Assembly: GCA_963965975.1 (NCBI GenBank)
Contig: OZ014415.1
Location: 4,965,001 to 5,029,000, forward strand
DNA from: Xestospongia bergquistia
Lineage: Eukaryota > Porifera > Demospongiae > Haplosclerida > Petrosiidae
Direction: 5' to 3'
DNA: 64,000 nucleotides
In this document: piece by piece, positions 20,401 through 35,400 of the stretch
Layout of the letters: the number at the start of each line of letters is the position of its first letter
How positions within the stretch are numbered: position 1 is the stretch's first letter
Position numbers and translations under genes: made by a program
The notes under the pieces: model-generated
The model's database searches: none
Told to the model about the DNA's origin: nothing
Seen by the model: only the letters and a program-made list of their open reading frames with translations

Positions 20401-23400
20401 GGTTTAGACTATTGAGAGAAGTTTATAAAGTAAACTGCTCAGTCTAAAGGACTTTATGGCACTAACTAAATAAACAGCTATTAACAGTTTAGTAAGTTAG
20501 TTTGCATTAACACTCTAAAGTCTTTAAGTTAAAGACTTTAGAAGGTTTAGACTACTGAGAGATGTTTAAAAAGTAAACTGCTCAGTCTAAAAGACTTTAT
20601 GGCACTGACTAAATAAACAGCTATTAACAATTTAGTAAGTTAGTTTGCATTAACGCTCTAAAGTCTTTAAGTTAAATACTTTAGAAGGTTTAGACTATTG
20701 AGAGACTTTTATAAAGTAAACTGCTCAGTTTATCGGACTTTTTGGCACTAACTAAATAAGCATCTATTAACAGTTTAGTAAGTTTGTTTGCATTAACGCT
20801 CTAAAGTCTTTAAGTTAAAGACTTTAGAAGGTGTAGACTATTGAGAGACATTTTTAAAGTAAACTGCTCAGTCTAAAGGACTTTATGGCACTAACTAAAC
20901 AAACAGCTATTAACAGTTTAGTAAGTTAGTTTGCATTAACGCTCTAAAGTCTTTAACTTAAACACTTTAGATAGTTTAGACTATTGAGAGATTTTTATAA
21001 AGTAAACAGCTCATTTTATAGGACTTTTTGACACTAACTAAATAAACAGCTATTAACAGTTTAGTAAATTAGTTTGCATTAACGCTCTAAAGTCTTTAAG
21101 TTAAAGACTTTAGAAGGTTTAGACTATTGAGAGACTTTTATAAAGTAAACTGCTCAGTCTAAAGGACTTTATGGCACTAACTAAATAAACAGCTATTAAC
21201 AGTTTAGTAAGTTAGTTTGCATTAACGCTCTAAAGTCTTTAAGTCAAAGACTTCAGTAGGTTTAGACTATTGAGAGGAGTTTATAAAGTAAACTGCTCAG
21301 TCTAAAGGACTTTATGGCACTAACTAAATAAACAGCTATTAACAGTTTAGTAAGTTAGTTTGCATTAACGCTCTAAACTCTTTAAGTTAAAGACTTTAGA
21401 AGGTTTAGACTATTGAGAGAATTTTATAAAGTAAACTGCTCAGTCTAAAGGACTTTATGGCACTAACTAAATAAACAGCTATTAACTGTTTAGTAAGTTA
21501 GTTTGCGTTAACGCTCTAAAGTCTTTAAGTGAAAGACTTTAGAAGGTTTAGACTATTGAGAGAAGTCTATAAAATAAACTGCTCAGTCTGAAGGACTTTA
21601 TGGCACTAAGTAAATAAACAGCTATTAACAGTTTAGTAAGTTAGTTTGCATTAACGCTCTAAAGTCTTTAAGTTAAAGACTTTAGTAGGTTTAGACTATT
21701 GAGAGAAGTTTATAAAATAAACTGCTAAGTCTAAAGGACTTTATGGCACTAACTAAATAAACAGCTATTAACAGTTGAGTAAGATTGTGAGCATTAATGC
21801 TCTAAAGTCTTTAATTTAAAGACTTCACAAGGTTTAGACTATGTAGAGAAGTTTATAAAGTAAACTGCTCAGTCTAAAGGACTTTATATCACTAACTAAA
21901 TGAACAACTATTAACAGTTTAGTAAGTTAGTTTGCATTAACGCTCTAAAGTCTTTAAGTTAAAGACTTTAGAAGGTTTAGACTAATCAGAGAATTTGATA
22001 AAGTAAACTGCTCAGTCTAAAGGACTTTATGGCACTAACTAAATAAACAGCTATTAACAGTTTAGTAAGTTAGTTTGCATTAACGGTCTAAAGTCTTTAA
22101 GTTGAAGACTTTAGAGAGTTTAGACTATTGAGAGATTTTTATAAAGTAAACTGCTCAGTTTATAGGACTTTTTGGCACTAAGTAAATAAGCAGCTATTAA
22201 CAGTTTAGTAAGTTTGTTTGCATTAACGCTATAAAGTCTTTAAGTTAAAGACTTTAGAAGGTTTAGACTATTGACAGACGTTTTTAAAGTAAACTGCTCA
22301 GTCTAAAGGACTTTATGGCACTAACTAAACAAACAGCTATTAACAGTTTAGTAAGTTAGTTTGCATTAACGCTCTAAAGTCTTTAAGTTAAAGACTTTAG
22401 AAGGTTTAGACTATTGAGAGAAGTTTATAAAGTAAACTGCTCAGTCTAAAGGACTTTATGGCACTAAGGAAATAAAAAGCTTTTCACAGTTTAGTAAGTT
22501 AGTTTGCATTAACGCTCTAAAGTCTTTAAAATAAAGACTTTAGTAGGTTTAGACTATTGAGAGAAGTTTATAAAGTAAACTGCTCAGTCTAAAGGACTTT
22601 ATGGCACTAAATAAATAAACAGCTATTAACAGTTTAGTAAGTTAGTTTGCATTAACGCTCTAAAGCCTTTAAGTTAAAGACTTTAGAAGGTTTAGACTAT
22701 TGAGAGAAGTTTATAAAATAAACTGCTCAGTCTGAAGGACTTTATGGCACTAAATAAATAAAGAGCTATTAACAGTTTAGTAAGTTTGTTTGCATTAACG
22801 CTCTAAATTCTTTAAGTTAAAGACTTTAGTAGGTTTACACTAATGAGACAAGTTTATAAAGTAAACTGTTCAGTCTAAAGGACTTTATGGCACTAACTAA
22901 ATAAACAGCTATTAACAGTTTAGTAAGTTAGTTTACATTAACGCTCTGAAGTCTTTAAGTTAAAGACTTTAGAAGGTTTAGACTATTGAGAGATGTTTAT
23001 AAAGTAAACTGCTCAGTCTAAAGGACTTTACGGCACTAACTAAATAATCACCTATTAACGGTTTAGTAAGTTAGTTTGCATTAACGCTCCGAAGTCTTTA
23101 AGTGAAAGACTTTAGAAGGTTTAGACTATTCAGAGAAGTCAATAAAATAAACTGCTCAGTCTAAAGGACTTTATGGCACTAACTAAATAAACAGCCATTA
23201 ACAGTTTAGTAAGTTAGTTTGCATTAACGCTCTAAAGTCTTTAAGTTAAAGACTTTAGTAGGTTTGGACTATTGAGAGAAGTTCATAAAGTAAACTTCTC
23301 TGTCTAAAGGACTTTATGGCACTAACTAAATAAACAGCTACTAACAGTTTAGGAAGTTTGTTTGCATTATCCCTCTAAAGTCTTTAAATTAAAGACTTTA

Positions 23401-26400
23401 GTAGGTTTAGACTATAGATAAAAGTTTATAAAGTAAACTTCTCAGTCTAATGGACTTTATGGCACAAACTAAATAAACAGCTATCAACAGTTTAGTAAGT
23501 TTGTTTGCATTAACGCTCTAAAGTCTTTAAGTTAAAGACTTTAGACGGTTTAGACTATTGAGAGAAGTTTCTAAAGTAAACTGCTCAGTCTAAAGGACTT
23601 TATGGCACTAACTAAATAAACAGCTATTAACAGTTTAGTAAGTTAGTTTGCATTAACGCTCTAAAGTCTTTAAGATAAAGACTTTAGAAGTTTTAGACTA
23701 TTGAGATAAAGTAAACTGTTCAGTCTAAAGGACTTTATGGCACTAACTAAATAAACAGCTATTAACAGTTTAGTAAGTTAGTTTGCATTAACGCTCTAAT
23801 GTCTTTAAGATAATGACTTTAGAAGCTTTAGACTATTGAGAGATTTTTATAAAGTAAACTGCTCAGTCTATAGGAGTTTATGGCACTAACTAAATAAACA
23901 GCTATTAACAGTTTATGATGTTAGTTTGCATTAACGCTCTAAAGTCTCTAAGTTAAAGAGTTTAGACGATTTAGACTATTGACAGAAGTTTATAAAGTAA
24001 ACTGCTCAGTCTAAAGGACTTTATGGCACTAACTAAATAAACAGCTATTAACAGTTTAGTAAGTTAGTTGGCATTAACGCTCTAAAGTCTTTAAGATTAA
24101 GACTTTATAAGTTTTAGACAATTGAGATAAAGTAAACTGCTCAGTCTAAAGGACTTTATGGCACTAACTATATAAACAGCTATTAAAAGTTTAGTAAGTT
24201 AGTTTGCGTTAACGCTCTAAAGTCATTAAGTTAAAGACTTTAGAAGGGTTAGACTAATGAGAGAAGGTTATAAAGTAAACTGCACAGTCTAAAGGACTTT
24301 ATGGCACTAACTAAATAAACAGCTATTAACAGTTTAGTATGTTAGTTTGCATGAACGCTATAAAGTCTTTAAGATAAAGACTTTAGAATGTTTAGACTAT
24401 TGAGAGATTTTTAAAAAGTAAACTGCTCAGTCTAAAGGACTTTATGGCACTAACTAATAAACAGCTATTAACAGTTTAGTAAGTTAGTTTGCATTAACGC
24501 TCTAAAGTCTTTAATATACACACTTTAGAATGTTTAGACTATTGAGAGATTTTTATAAAGTAAACTGTTCAATCTAAAGGACTTTATGGCACTAACTAAA
24601 TAAACAGCTATTAACAGTTTAGTAAGCTAGTTTGCATTAACGCTCTAAAGTCTTTAAGATAAAGACTTTAGAAGGTTTAGACTATTGACAGAAGTTTATA
24701 AAGTAAACTGCTCAGTCTAAAGGACGTTATTGCACTGACTAAATAAACAGCTATTAACAGTTTAGTAAGTTAGTTTGCATTAACGCTCTAAAGTCTTTAA
24801 GTTAAAGACTTCAGTAGGTTTAGACTATTGAGAGAAGTTTATAAAGTAAACTGCTCAGTCTAAAGGACTTTATGGCACTAACTAAATAAACAGCTATTAA
24901 CAGTTTAGTAAGTTAGTTTGCATTAACGCTCTAAAGTCTTTAAGTTAAAGACTTTAGAAGGTTTAGACTATTGAGAGAAGTTTTTATAAAGTAAACTGCT
25001 CAGTCTAAAGGACTTTATGGCGCAAACTAATTAAACAGCCATTAACAGATTAGTAAGTTAGTTTGCATTAAAGCTCTAAAGTCTTTAAGGTAAAGACTTT
25101 AGAAGGTTTAGACTGTTGAGAGAAGTTTATAAAGTAAACTGCTCAGTCTAAAGGACTTTATGGCACTAACTAAATAAACAGCTATTAACAGTTTAGTAAG
25201 TTAGTTTGCATTAACGCTCTAAAGTCTTTAAGTGAAAGACTTTAGAAGGTTTAGACTATATAGAGAAGTTTATAAAATAAACTGCTCAGTCTGAAGGACT
25301 TTATGGCGCTAAATAAATAAAGAGCTAATAACAGTTTAGTAAGTTTGTTTGCATTAACGCTTTAAGTCTTTAAGTTAAAGACTTTAGAAGGTTTAGACAA
25401 TTGAGAGAAGTTTATAAAGTAAACTGCTCAGTCTAAAGGACTTTATGGCACTAACTAAATAAACAGCTATTAACAGTTTAGTAAGTTAGTTTGCATTAAC
25501 GCTCTAAAGTCTTTAAGTTAAATACTTTAGAAGGTTTAGACTATTGAGAGAAGTTTATAAAGTAAACTGCTCAGTCTAAAGTCGTTATGGCACTAACTAA
25601 ATAATCACCTATTAACGGTTTAGTAAGATTGTTTGCATTAATGCTCTACAGTATTTAAGTTAAAGACTTTAGAAGTTTTAGACTATTGAGAGAAGTTGAT
25701 AAAGTAAACTTCTCTGTCTAAAGTATTTTATGGCACTAACTAAATAAACAGCTATTAACAGTTTAGTAAGTTAGTTTGCATTATCCCTTTAAAGTCTTTA
25801 AATTAAAGACTTTAGTAGGTTTAGACTATAGATAGAAGTTTATAAAGTAAAGTGCTCAGTCTTATGGACTTTATGGCACTAACTAAGTAAACAGCTATTA
25901 ACAGTTTAGTAAGTTAGTTTGCATTAACGCTCTAAAGTCTTTAAGTTAAAGACTTTAGACGGTTTAGACTATTGAGAGAATTTTATAAAGTAAACTGCTC
26001 AGTTTACAGAACTTTATGGCACTAAATAAATAAACAGCTATTAACAGTTTAGTAAGTTAGTTTGCATTAACAGTCTAATGTCTTTAAGATAAAGACTTTA
26101 GAAGTTTTAGACTATTGAGATAAAGTAAACTGTTCAGTCAAAAGGACTTTATGGCACTAACTAAATAAACAGCTATTAACAGTTTAGTAAGCTAGTTTGC
26201 ATTAACGCTCTAAAGTCTTTAAGTTAAAAAGTTTAGAAGGTTTAGACTATTGAGAGAAGTTTATAAAGTAAATTGCTCAGACTAAAGGACTTTATGGCAC
26301 TAACTAAATAAACAGCTATTAACAGTTTAGTAAGTTAGTTTGCATTAATGTCTAATGTCTTTAAGATAAAGACTTTCGAAGGTTTAGACTATTGAGAGAT

Positions 26401-29400
26401 TCTTATAAAGTAAACTGCTCAGTCTATAGGACTTTATGGCACTAACTAAATAAAGAGCTATTAACAGTTTATTAAGTTAGTTTGCATTAACGCTATAAAG
26501 TCTTTAAGTTAAAGACTTTAGACGGTTTAGACTATTGAGAGAAGTTTATAAAGTAAACTGCTCAGTCTAAAGGACTTTATGGCACTAAATAAATAAACAG
26601 CTATTAACAGTTTAGTAAGTTAGTTTGCATTAACGCTCTAAAGTCTTTAAGATAAAGACTTTAGAAGTTTTAGACTATTGAGATAAAGTAAACTGTTCAG
26701 TCAAAAGGACTTTATGGCACTAACTAAATAAACAGCTATTTACAGTTTAGTAAGCTAGTTTGCATTAATGCTCTAAAGTCTTTAAGTAAAAAACTTTAGA
26801 AGGTTTAGACTATTGAGAGAAGTTCATAAAGTAAATTGCTCAGTCTAAAGGACTTTATGGCACTAACTAAATAAACAGCTATTAACAGTTTAGTAAGTTA
26901 GTTTGCATTAATTCTATAATGTCTTTAAGATAAAGACATTCGAAGGGTTAGACTATTGAGAGATTTTTATAAAGTAAACAGCTCAGTCTATAGGACTTTA
27001 TGGCACTAACTAAATAAACAGCTATTAACAGTTTATGAAGTTAGTTTGCATTAACGCTCTAAAGTCTTTAAGTTAAAGACTTTAGACGGTTTAGTCTATT
27101 GAGAGAAGATTATAAAGTAAACTGCTCAGTCTAAAGCACTTTATGGCACTAACTAAATAAACAGCTATTAACAGTTTAGTAAGTTAGTTTGCATTAACCC
27201 TCTAAAGTCTTTAAGATAAAGACTTTAGAAGTTTTAGACTATTCAGAGAAAGTAAACTGCTCAGTCTAAAGGACTTTATGGCACTAACTAAATAAACAGC
27301 TATTAACAGTTTAGTAAGTTAGTTTGCATTAACGCTCTAATGTCTTTAAGTTAAAGACTTTAGAATGTTTAGACTAATGAGAGAAGGTTATAAAGTAAAC
27401 TGCACAGTCTAAAGGACTTTATGGCACTAACTAAATAAACAGCTATTAACAGTTTAGTAAGTTAGTTTGCATTAACGCTCTAAAGTCTTTAAGTTAAAGA
27501 CTTTAGAAGGTTTAGACTAATGAGAGAAGGTTATAAAGTAAACTGCACAGTCTAAAGGACTTTATGGCACTAACTAAATAAACAGCTATTAACAGTTTAG
27601 TAAGTTAGTTTGCATGAACGTTCTAAAGTCTTTAAGTTAAAGACTTTAGAATGTTTAGACTATTGAGAGATTTTTATAAAGTAAACTGCTCAGTCTAAAG
27701 GACTTTATGGCACTAACTAAATAAACAGCTATTAACAGTTTAGTAAGTTAGTTTGCATGAACGCTCTAAAGTCTTCAAGTTAAAGACTTAAAATGTTTAG
27801 ACTATTCAGAGGTTTTTATAAAGTAAACTGCTCAGTCTAAAGGACTTTATGGCACTAACTAAATAAACAGCTATTAACAGTTTAGTAAGTTAATTTGCAT
27901 TGACGCTCTAGTCTTTAATATACACACTTTAGAAGGTTTAGACTATTGAGAGAATTTTATAAAGTAAACTGTTCAGTCTAAAGGACTTTATGGCACTAAG
28001 TAAATAAACAGCTATTAACAGTTTAGTAAGTTAGTTTGCATTAACGCTCTAAAGTGTTTTAGGTAAAGTCTTTAGAAGGATTAGACTATTGAGAGAAGTT
28101 TATAAAGTAAACTGCTCAGTCTAAAGGACTTTATGGCACTAACTAAATAAACAGCTATTAAAAGTTTAGTAAGTTAGTTTGCATTAACGCTCTAAAGTCT
28201 TTAAGTTAAGACATTAGAAGTTTAGACTATTGAGAGAAGTTTATAAAGTAAACTGCTCAGTCTAAAGGACTTTATGGCGCAAACTAATTAAACAGCTATT
28301 AACAGCTTTGTAAGTTAGTTTGCATTAACGCTCTAAAGTGTTTAAGTTAAAGACTTTAGAAGGTTTAGACTGTTGAGAGAAGTTTGTAAAGTAAACTGCT
28401 CAATCTAAAGGACTTTGTGGCACTAACTAAATAAACAGCTATTAACAGTTTAGTAAGTTAGTTTGCATTAACGCTCTAAAGCCTTTAAGTTAAAGACTTT
28501 AGAAGGTTTAGACTGTTGAGAGAATTTTATAAAATAAACTGCTCAGTCTGAAGGACTTTATGGCACTAACTAAATAAAGAGCTATTTACAGTTTAGTAAG
28601 TTTGTTTGCATTAACACTCTAAAGTCTTTAAGTTAAAGACTTTAGTAGGTTTACACTAGTGGGACAAGTTTATAAAGTAAACTGTTCAGTCTAAAGGACT
28701 TTATGGCACTAACTAAAGAAACAGCTATTAACAGTTTAGTAAATTAGTTTGCATTAACGCTCTAAAGTCTTTAAGTTATAGACTTTAGAAGGTTTAGACT
28801 ATTGAGAGAAGTTTAAAAAGTTAACTGCTCAGTCTAAAGGACTTTATGGCACTAACTAAATAAACAGCTATTAACAATTTAGTAAGTTAGTTTGCATTAA
28901 CGCTCTAAAGTCTTTAAGTAAAACACTTTAGAGAGTTTAGACTATTGAGAGATTTTTATAAAGTAAACTGCTCAGTTTATAGGACTTTATGGCACTAACT
29001 AAATAAGCAGCTATTAACAGATTAGTAAGTTAGTTTGCATTAACGCTCTAAAGTCATTAAGATAAAGACTTTAGAAGGTTTAGACTATTGAGAGATTTTT
29101 ATAAAGTAAACTGCTCAGTCTAAAGGACTTTATGGCACTAACTAAATAAAAAGCTATTAACAGTTTAGTAAGTTAGTTTGCATTAACGCTCTAAAGTCTT
29201 TAAGATTAAGACTTTAGAATTTTTAGACTATTGAGATAAAGTAAACTGTTCAGTCAAAAGGACTTTATGGCACTAACTAAATAAACAGCTATTAACAGTT
29301 TAGTAAGCTAGTTTGCATTAACGCTCTAAAGTCTTTAAGTTAAAAACTTTAGATGGTTTAGACTATTGGGAGAAGTTTATAAAGTAAATTGCTCAGTCTA

Positions 29401-32400
29401 AAGGACTTTATGGCACTAAATAAATAAACAGCTATTAACAGTTTAGTAAGTTAGTTTGCATTAATGCTCTAATGTCTTTAAGATAAAGACTTCCGAAGGT
29501 TTAGACTATTGAGAGATTTTTATAAAGTAAACTGCTCAGTCTATAGGACTTTATGGTACTAACTAAATAAACAGCTATTAACAGTTTATTAAGTTAGTTT
29601 GCATTAACGCTCTAAAGTCTTTAAGTTAAAGACTTTACACGGTTTAGACTGTTGAGAGAAGTTTATAAATTAAACTGCTCAGTCTAAAGGACTTTATGGC
29701 ACTAACTAAATAAACAGCTATTAACAGTTTAGTAAGTTAGTTTGCATTAACGCTCTAAAGTCTTTAAGATAAAGACATTAGAAGTTTTAGACTATTGAGA
29801 TAAAGTAAACTGTTCAGTCAAAAGGACTTTATGGCACTAACTAAATAAACAGCTATTAACAGTTTAGTAAGCTAGTTTGCATTAACGCTCTAAAGTCTTT
29901 AAGTTAAAAACTTTAGAAGGTTTAGACTATTGAGAGAAGTTTTTAAAGTAAATTGCTCAGTCTAAAGGACTTTATGGCACTAACTAAATAAACAGCTATT
30001 AACATTTTAGTAAGTTAGTTTGCATTAATGCTCTAATGTCTTTAAGATAAAGACTTTCGAAGGTTTAGTCTATTGAGAGATTTTTATAAAGTAAACTGCT
30101 GAGTCTATAGGACTTTGTGGCATTAACTAAATAAACAGCTATTAACAGTTTATTAAGTTAGTTTGCATTAATGCCCTAAAGTCTTTAAGTTAAAGACTTT
30201 AGACGGTTTAGACTATTGAGAGAAGTTTATAAAGTAAACTGCTAGTCTAAAGGACTTTATGGCACTAACTAAATAAACAGCTATTAACAGTTTAGTAAGT
30301 TAGTTTGCATTAACGCTCTAAAGTCTTTAATATAAAGACTTTATTTTTTTAGACTATTGAGATAAAGTAAACTGCTCAGTCTAAAGGACTTTATTGCACT
30401 AACTAAATAAACAGCTTTTAACAGTTTAGTAACTTAGTTTGCATTAACGCTCTAAAGTGATTAAGTTAAAGACTTTAGAAGGTTTAGACTAATGAGAGAA
30501 GGTTATAAAGTAAACTGCACAGTCTAAAGGACTTTATGGCACTAACTAAATAAACAGCTATTAACAGTTTAGTAAGATAGTTTGCATGAACGCTCTAAAG
30601 TCTTTAAGTTAAAGACTTTAGAATGTTTAGACTAATGAGAGATTTTTATAAAGTAAACTGCTCAGTATAAACGACTTTATGGCACTAACTAAATAAACAG
30701 CTATTAACAGTTTAGTAAGTTAGTTTGCATTAACGCTCAAAAGTCTTTAATATACACACTTTAGAAGGTTTAGACTATTGAGAGAATTTTATAAAGTAAA
30801 CTGTTCAGTCTAAAGGACTTTATGGCGCAAACTAATTAAACAGCTATTAACAGCTTAGTAAGTTAGTTTGCATTAACGCTCTAAAGTGTTTAAGTTTAAG
30901 ACTTTAGAAGGTTTAGACTGTTGAGAGAAGTTTATAAAGTAAACTGCTCAGTCTAAAGGACTTTATGGCACTAACTAAATAGACAGCTATTAACAGTTTA
31001 GTAAGTTAGTTTGCATTAACGATCTAAAGCCTTTAAGTTAAAGACTTTAGAAGGTTTAGACTATTGAGAGATGTTTATAAAATAAACTGCTCAGTCTAAA
31101 GGACTTTATGGCACTAAATAAATAAAGAGCTATTAACAGTTTAGTAAGTTTGTTTGCATTAGCGCTCTAAAGTCTTTAAGTTAAAGACTTTAGTAGGTTT
31201 ACACTAGTGAGACAAGTTTATAAAGTAAACTGTTCAGTCTAAAGGACTTTATGGCACTAACTAAATAAACAGCTATTAACAGTTTAGTAAGTTAGCTTGC
31301 ATGAACGCTCTAAAGTCTTTAAGTTAAAGACTTTAGAAGGTTTAGACTATTGAGAGAAGATTATAAAGTAAACTGCTCAGTCTAAAGGACTTTATGGCAC
31401 TAACTAAATGAACAGCTATTAACAATTTAGTAAGTTAGTTTGCATTAACGCTCTAAACTCTTTCAGTTAAAGACTTTAAAGAGTTTAGACTATTGAGAGG
31501 TTTTTATAAAGTAAACTGCTCAGTCTAAAGGACTTTATGGCACGAACTAAATAAACAGCTATTAACAGTTTAGTAAGTTAGTTTGCATTAACGCTCTAAA
31601 GTCTTTAAGATAAAGACTTTAGAAGTTTTAGACTATTGAGATAAAGTAAACTGTTCAGTCAAAAGGACTTTATGGCACTAACTAAATAAACTGCTATTAA
31701 CAGATTAGTAAGTTAGTTTGCATTAACGCTCTAAAGTCATTAAGTTAAAGACTTTAGAAGGTTTAGATTATTGAGAGACGTTTATAAAGCAAACTGCTCA
31801 GTCTAAAGGACTTTATGGCACTAACTAAATAAACAGCTATTAACAGTTTAGTAAGTTAGTTTGCATTAACGCTCTAAAGTCTTTAAGATAAAGACTTTAG
31901 AAGTTTTAGACTATTGAGATAAAGTAAACTGTTCAGTCAAAAGGACTTTATGGCACTAACTAAATAAACAGCTATTAACAGTTTAGTAAGCTAGTTTGCA
32001 TTAACGCTCTAAAGTCTTTAAGTTAAAAACTTTAGAAGGTTTAGACTATTGAGAGAAGTTGATAAAGTAAATTGCTCAGTCTTAAGGACTTTATGGCACT
32101 AACTAAATAAACAGCTATTAACAGTTTAGTAAGTTAGTTTGCATTAATGCTCTAATGTCTTTAAGATAAAGACTTTAGAAGGTTTTACTAATGAGAGAAG
32201 GTTATAAAGTAAACTGCACAGTCTAAACGACTTTATGGCACTAACTAAATAAACAGCTATTAACAGTTTAGTAAGTTAGTTTGCATGAACGCTCTAAAGT
32301 CTTTAATATACACACTTTAGAAGGTTTAGACTATTGAGAGAATTTTATAAAGTAAACTGTTCAGTCTAAAGGACTTTATGTCGCAAACTAATTAAACAGA

Positions 32401-35400
32401 TATTAACAGCTTAGTAAGTTAGTTTGCATTAACGCTCTAAAGCCTTTAAGTTAAAGACTGTAGAAGGTTTAGACTATTGAGAGAAGTTTATAAAATAAAC
32501 TGCTCAGTCTAAAGGACTTTATGGCACAAACTAAATACACAGCTATTAACAGTTTAGTAAGTTAGTTTGCATTAACGCTCTAAAGCCTTTAAGTTAAAGA
32601 CTTTAGAAGGTTTAGACTATTGAGAGATGTTTATAAAATAAACTGCTCAGTCTGAAGGACTTTATGGTACTAACTAAGTAAAGAGCTATTAGCAGTTTAG
32701 TAAGTTTGTTTGCATTAACGCTCTAAAGTCTTTAAGTTAAAGACTTTAGTAGGTTTACACTAGTGAGACAAGTTTATGAAGTAAACTGTTCACTCTAAAG
32801 GACTTTATGGCACTAACTAAATAAACAGCTATTAACAGTTTAGAAAGTTAGTTTGCATTAACGCTCTAAATTCTTTAAGTTAAAGACTTTAGAAGGTTTA
32901 GACTATTGAGAGAAGTTTAAAAAGTAAACTGCTCAGTCTAAAGGACTTATGGCACTAACTAAATAAACAGCTATTAAAATTTAGTAAGTTAGTTTGCATT
33001 AACGCTCTAAAGTCTTTAACTTAAAGACTTTAGAATTTTAGGCTATTGAAAGAAGTTTATAAAGTAAACTGCTCAGTCTAAAAGACATGATGGCACCAAC
33101 GAAATAAAGAGCTATTAACAGTTTAGTAAGTTAGTTTGCATTAACGCTCTAAAGTCTTTAAGTTAAAGACTTTAGAAGGTTTAGACCATTGAGAGAAGTT
33201 TATAAAATAAACTGCTCAGTCTAAAGGTCTTTATGGCACTAACTAAATAAACAGCTATTAACAGTTGAGTAAGATTGTCTGCATTAACGCGCTAAAGTCT
33301 TTAAGTTAAAGACTTTAGAAGGTTTAGACTATTTAGAGAAGGTTATAAAGTAAACTGCTCAGTCTAAAGGACTTTATATCACTAACTAAATGAACAGCTA
33401 ATAACAGTTTAGTAAGTTAGTTTGCATTAACGCGCTAAAGTATGTAAGTTAAAGACTTTAGAAGGTTTCAACTATTGACAGAAGTTTATAAAGTAAACTG
33501 CTCAGTCTAAAGGACTTTATGGCAGTAACTAAATAAACAGCAATTAACAGTTTAGTAAGTTAGTTTGCATTAACGCTCTAAGGTCTTTAAGTTAAAGACT
33601 TCAGTAGGTTTAGACTATTGAGAGATGTTTATAAAGTAATCTGCTCAGTCTAAAGTACTTTATGGCACTAACTAAATAAACAGCTATTAACAGTTTAGTA
33701 AGTTAGTCTGCATTAACGCTCTAAAGTCTTTAAGTTAAAGACTTTAGAAGATTTAGACTCTTGAGACAAGTTTATAAAGTAAACTGCTCAGTCTAAAGGA
33801 CTTATATCACTAACTAAATGAACAGCTATTAACAGTTTAGTAAGTTAGTTTGCATTAACGCTCTAAAGTCTCTAAGTTAAAGACTTTATAAGGGTTAGAC
33901 TAATCAGAGAATTTCATATAGTAAACAGCTCAGTCTAAAGGACTTTATGGCACTAACTAAATAAACAGCTATTAACAGTTTAGAAAGTTTGTTTGCATTA
34001 ACGCTCTAAAGTCTTTAAGTTAAAGACTTTAGAAGGTTTAGACTATTGAGAGAAGTTTATAAAGTAAACTGCTCAGTCTAAAGGACTTTATGGCACTAAC
34101 TAAATAAACAGCTATTAACAGTTTAGTAAGTTAGTTTGCATTAACACTCTAATGTCTTTAAGTTGAAGACTTTAAAAGGTTTAGACTATTGAGAGAAGTT
34201 TAAAAAGTAAACTGCTGAGTCTAAAGGACTTTATGGCACTAACTAAATAAACAGCTATTAACAGTTTAGTAAGTTAGTTTGCATTAACGCTCTAAAGTCT
34301 TTAAGTTAAAGACATTAGAGAATTTAGACTATTGAGAGATTTTTATAAAGTAAACTGCTCAGTTTATAGGACCTTTTGGCACTAACTAAATAAGCAGCTG
34401 TTAACAGTTTAGTAAGTTATTTTGCATTAACGCTCTAAAGTCTTTAAGTTAAAGACTTTAAAAGGTTTAGACTATCAAGAGACGTATATAAAGTAAGCCG
34501 CTCAGTCTAAAGGACATTATGGCACTAACTAAAGAAAGAGCTATTAATAGTTTAGTAAGTTAGTTTCCATTAAAACTCTCAACTCTTTAAGTTAAAGACT
34601 TTAGAAGGTTTAGACTATTGAGAGAAGTTTATAAAGTAAACTGCTCAGTCAAAAGGACTTTATGGCACTAACTAAATAAACAGCTTTTCACAGTTTAGTA
34701 AGTTAGTCTGCATTAACGCTCTAAAGTCTTTAAAATAAAGACTTTAGTAGGTTAGACTACTGAGAGAAGTTTATAAAGTAAACTACTCAGTCTAAAGGAC
34801 TTTATGCACTAACTAAATAAACAGCTATTAACAGTTTAGTAAGTTAGTATGCATTAACGCTCTAAAGTCTCTATGTTAAGACTTTAGTAGGTTTAGACGA
34901 TTGAGACAAGTTTATAAAGTAAACTGCTCAGTCTAAAGGACTTTATGGCACTAACTAAATAAACAGCTATTAACAGTTTAGTAAGTTAGTTTGCATTAAC
35001 TCTCTAAAGTCTTTAAGTTAAAGAGTTTAGAAGGTTTAGACTATAGATAGAAGTTTATAAAGTAAACTGCTCAGTCTAAAGGACTTTATGGCACTAACTA
35101 AATAAACAGCTATTAACAGTTTAGTAAGTTAGTTTGCATTAACGCTCTAAAGTCTTTAAGTTAAAGACTTTAGAAGGTTTAGACTATTGAGAGAAGTTTA
35201 TAAAGTAAACTGCTCAGTCTAAAGGACTTTATGGCGCAAACTAATTAAACAGCTATTAACAGCTTAGTAAGTTAGTTTGCATTAAAGCTCTACAGTCTTT
35301 AAGTTAAAGACTTTAGAAGGTTTAGACTGTTGAGAGAAGTTTATAAAGTAAACTGCTCAGTCTAAAGGACTTTATGGCACTAACTAAATAAACAGCTATT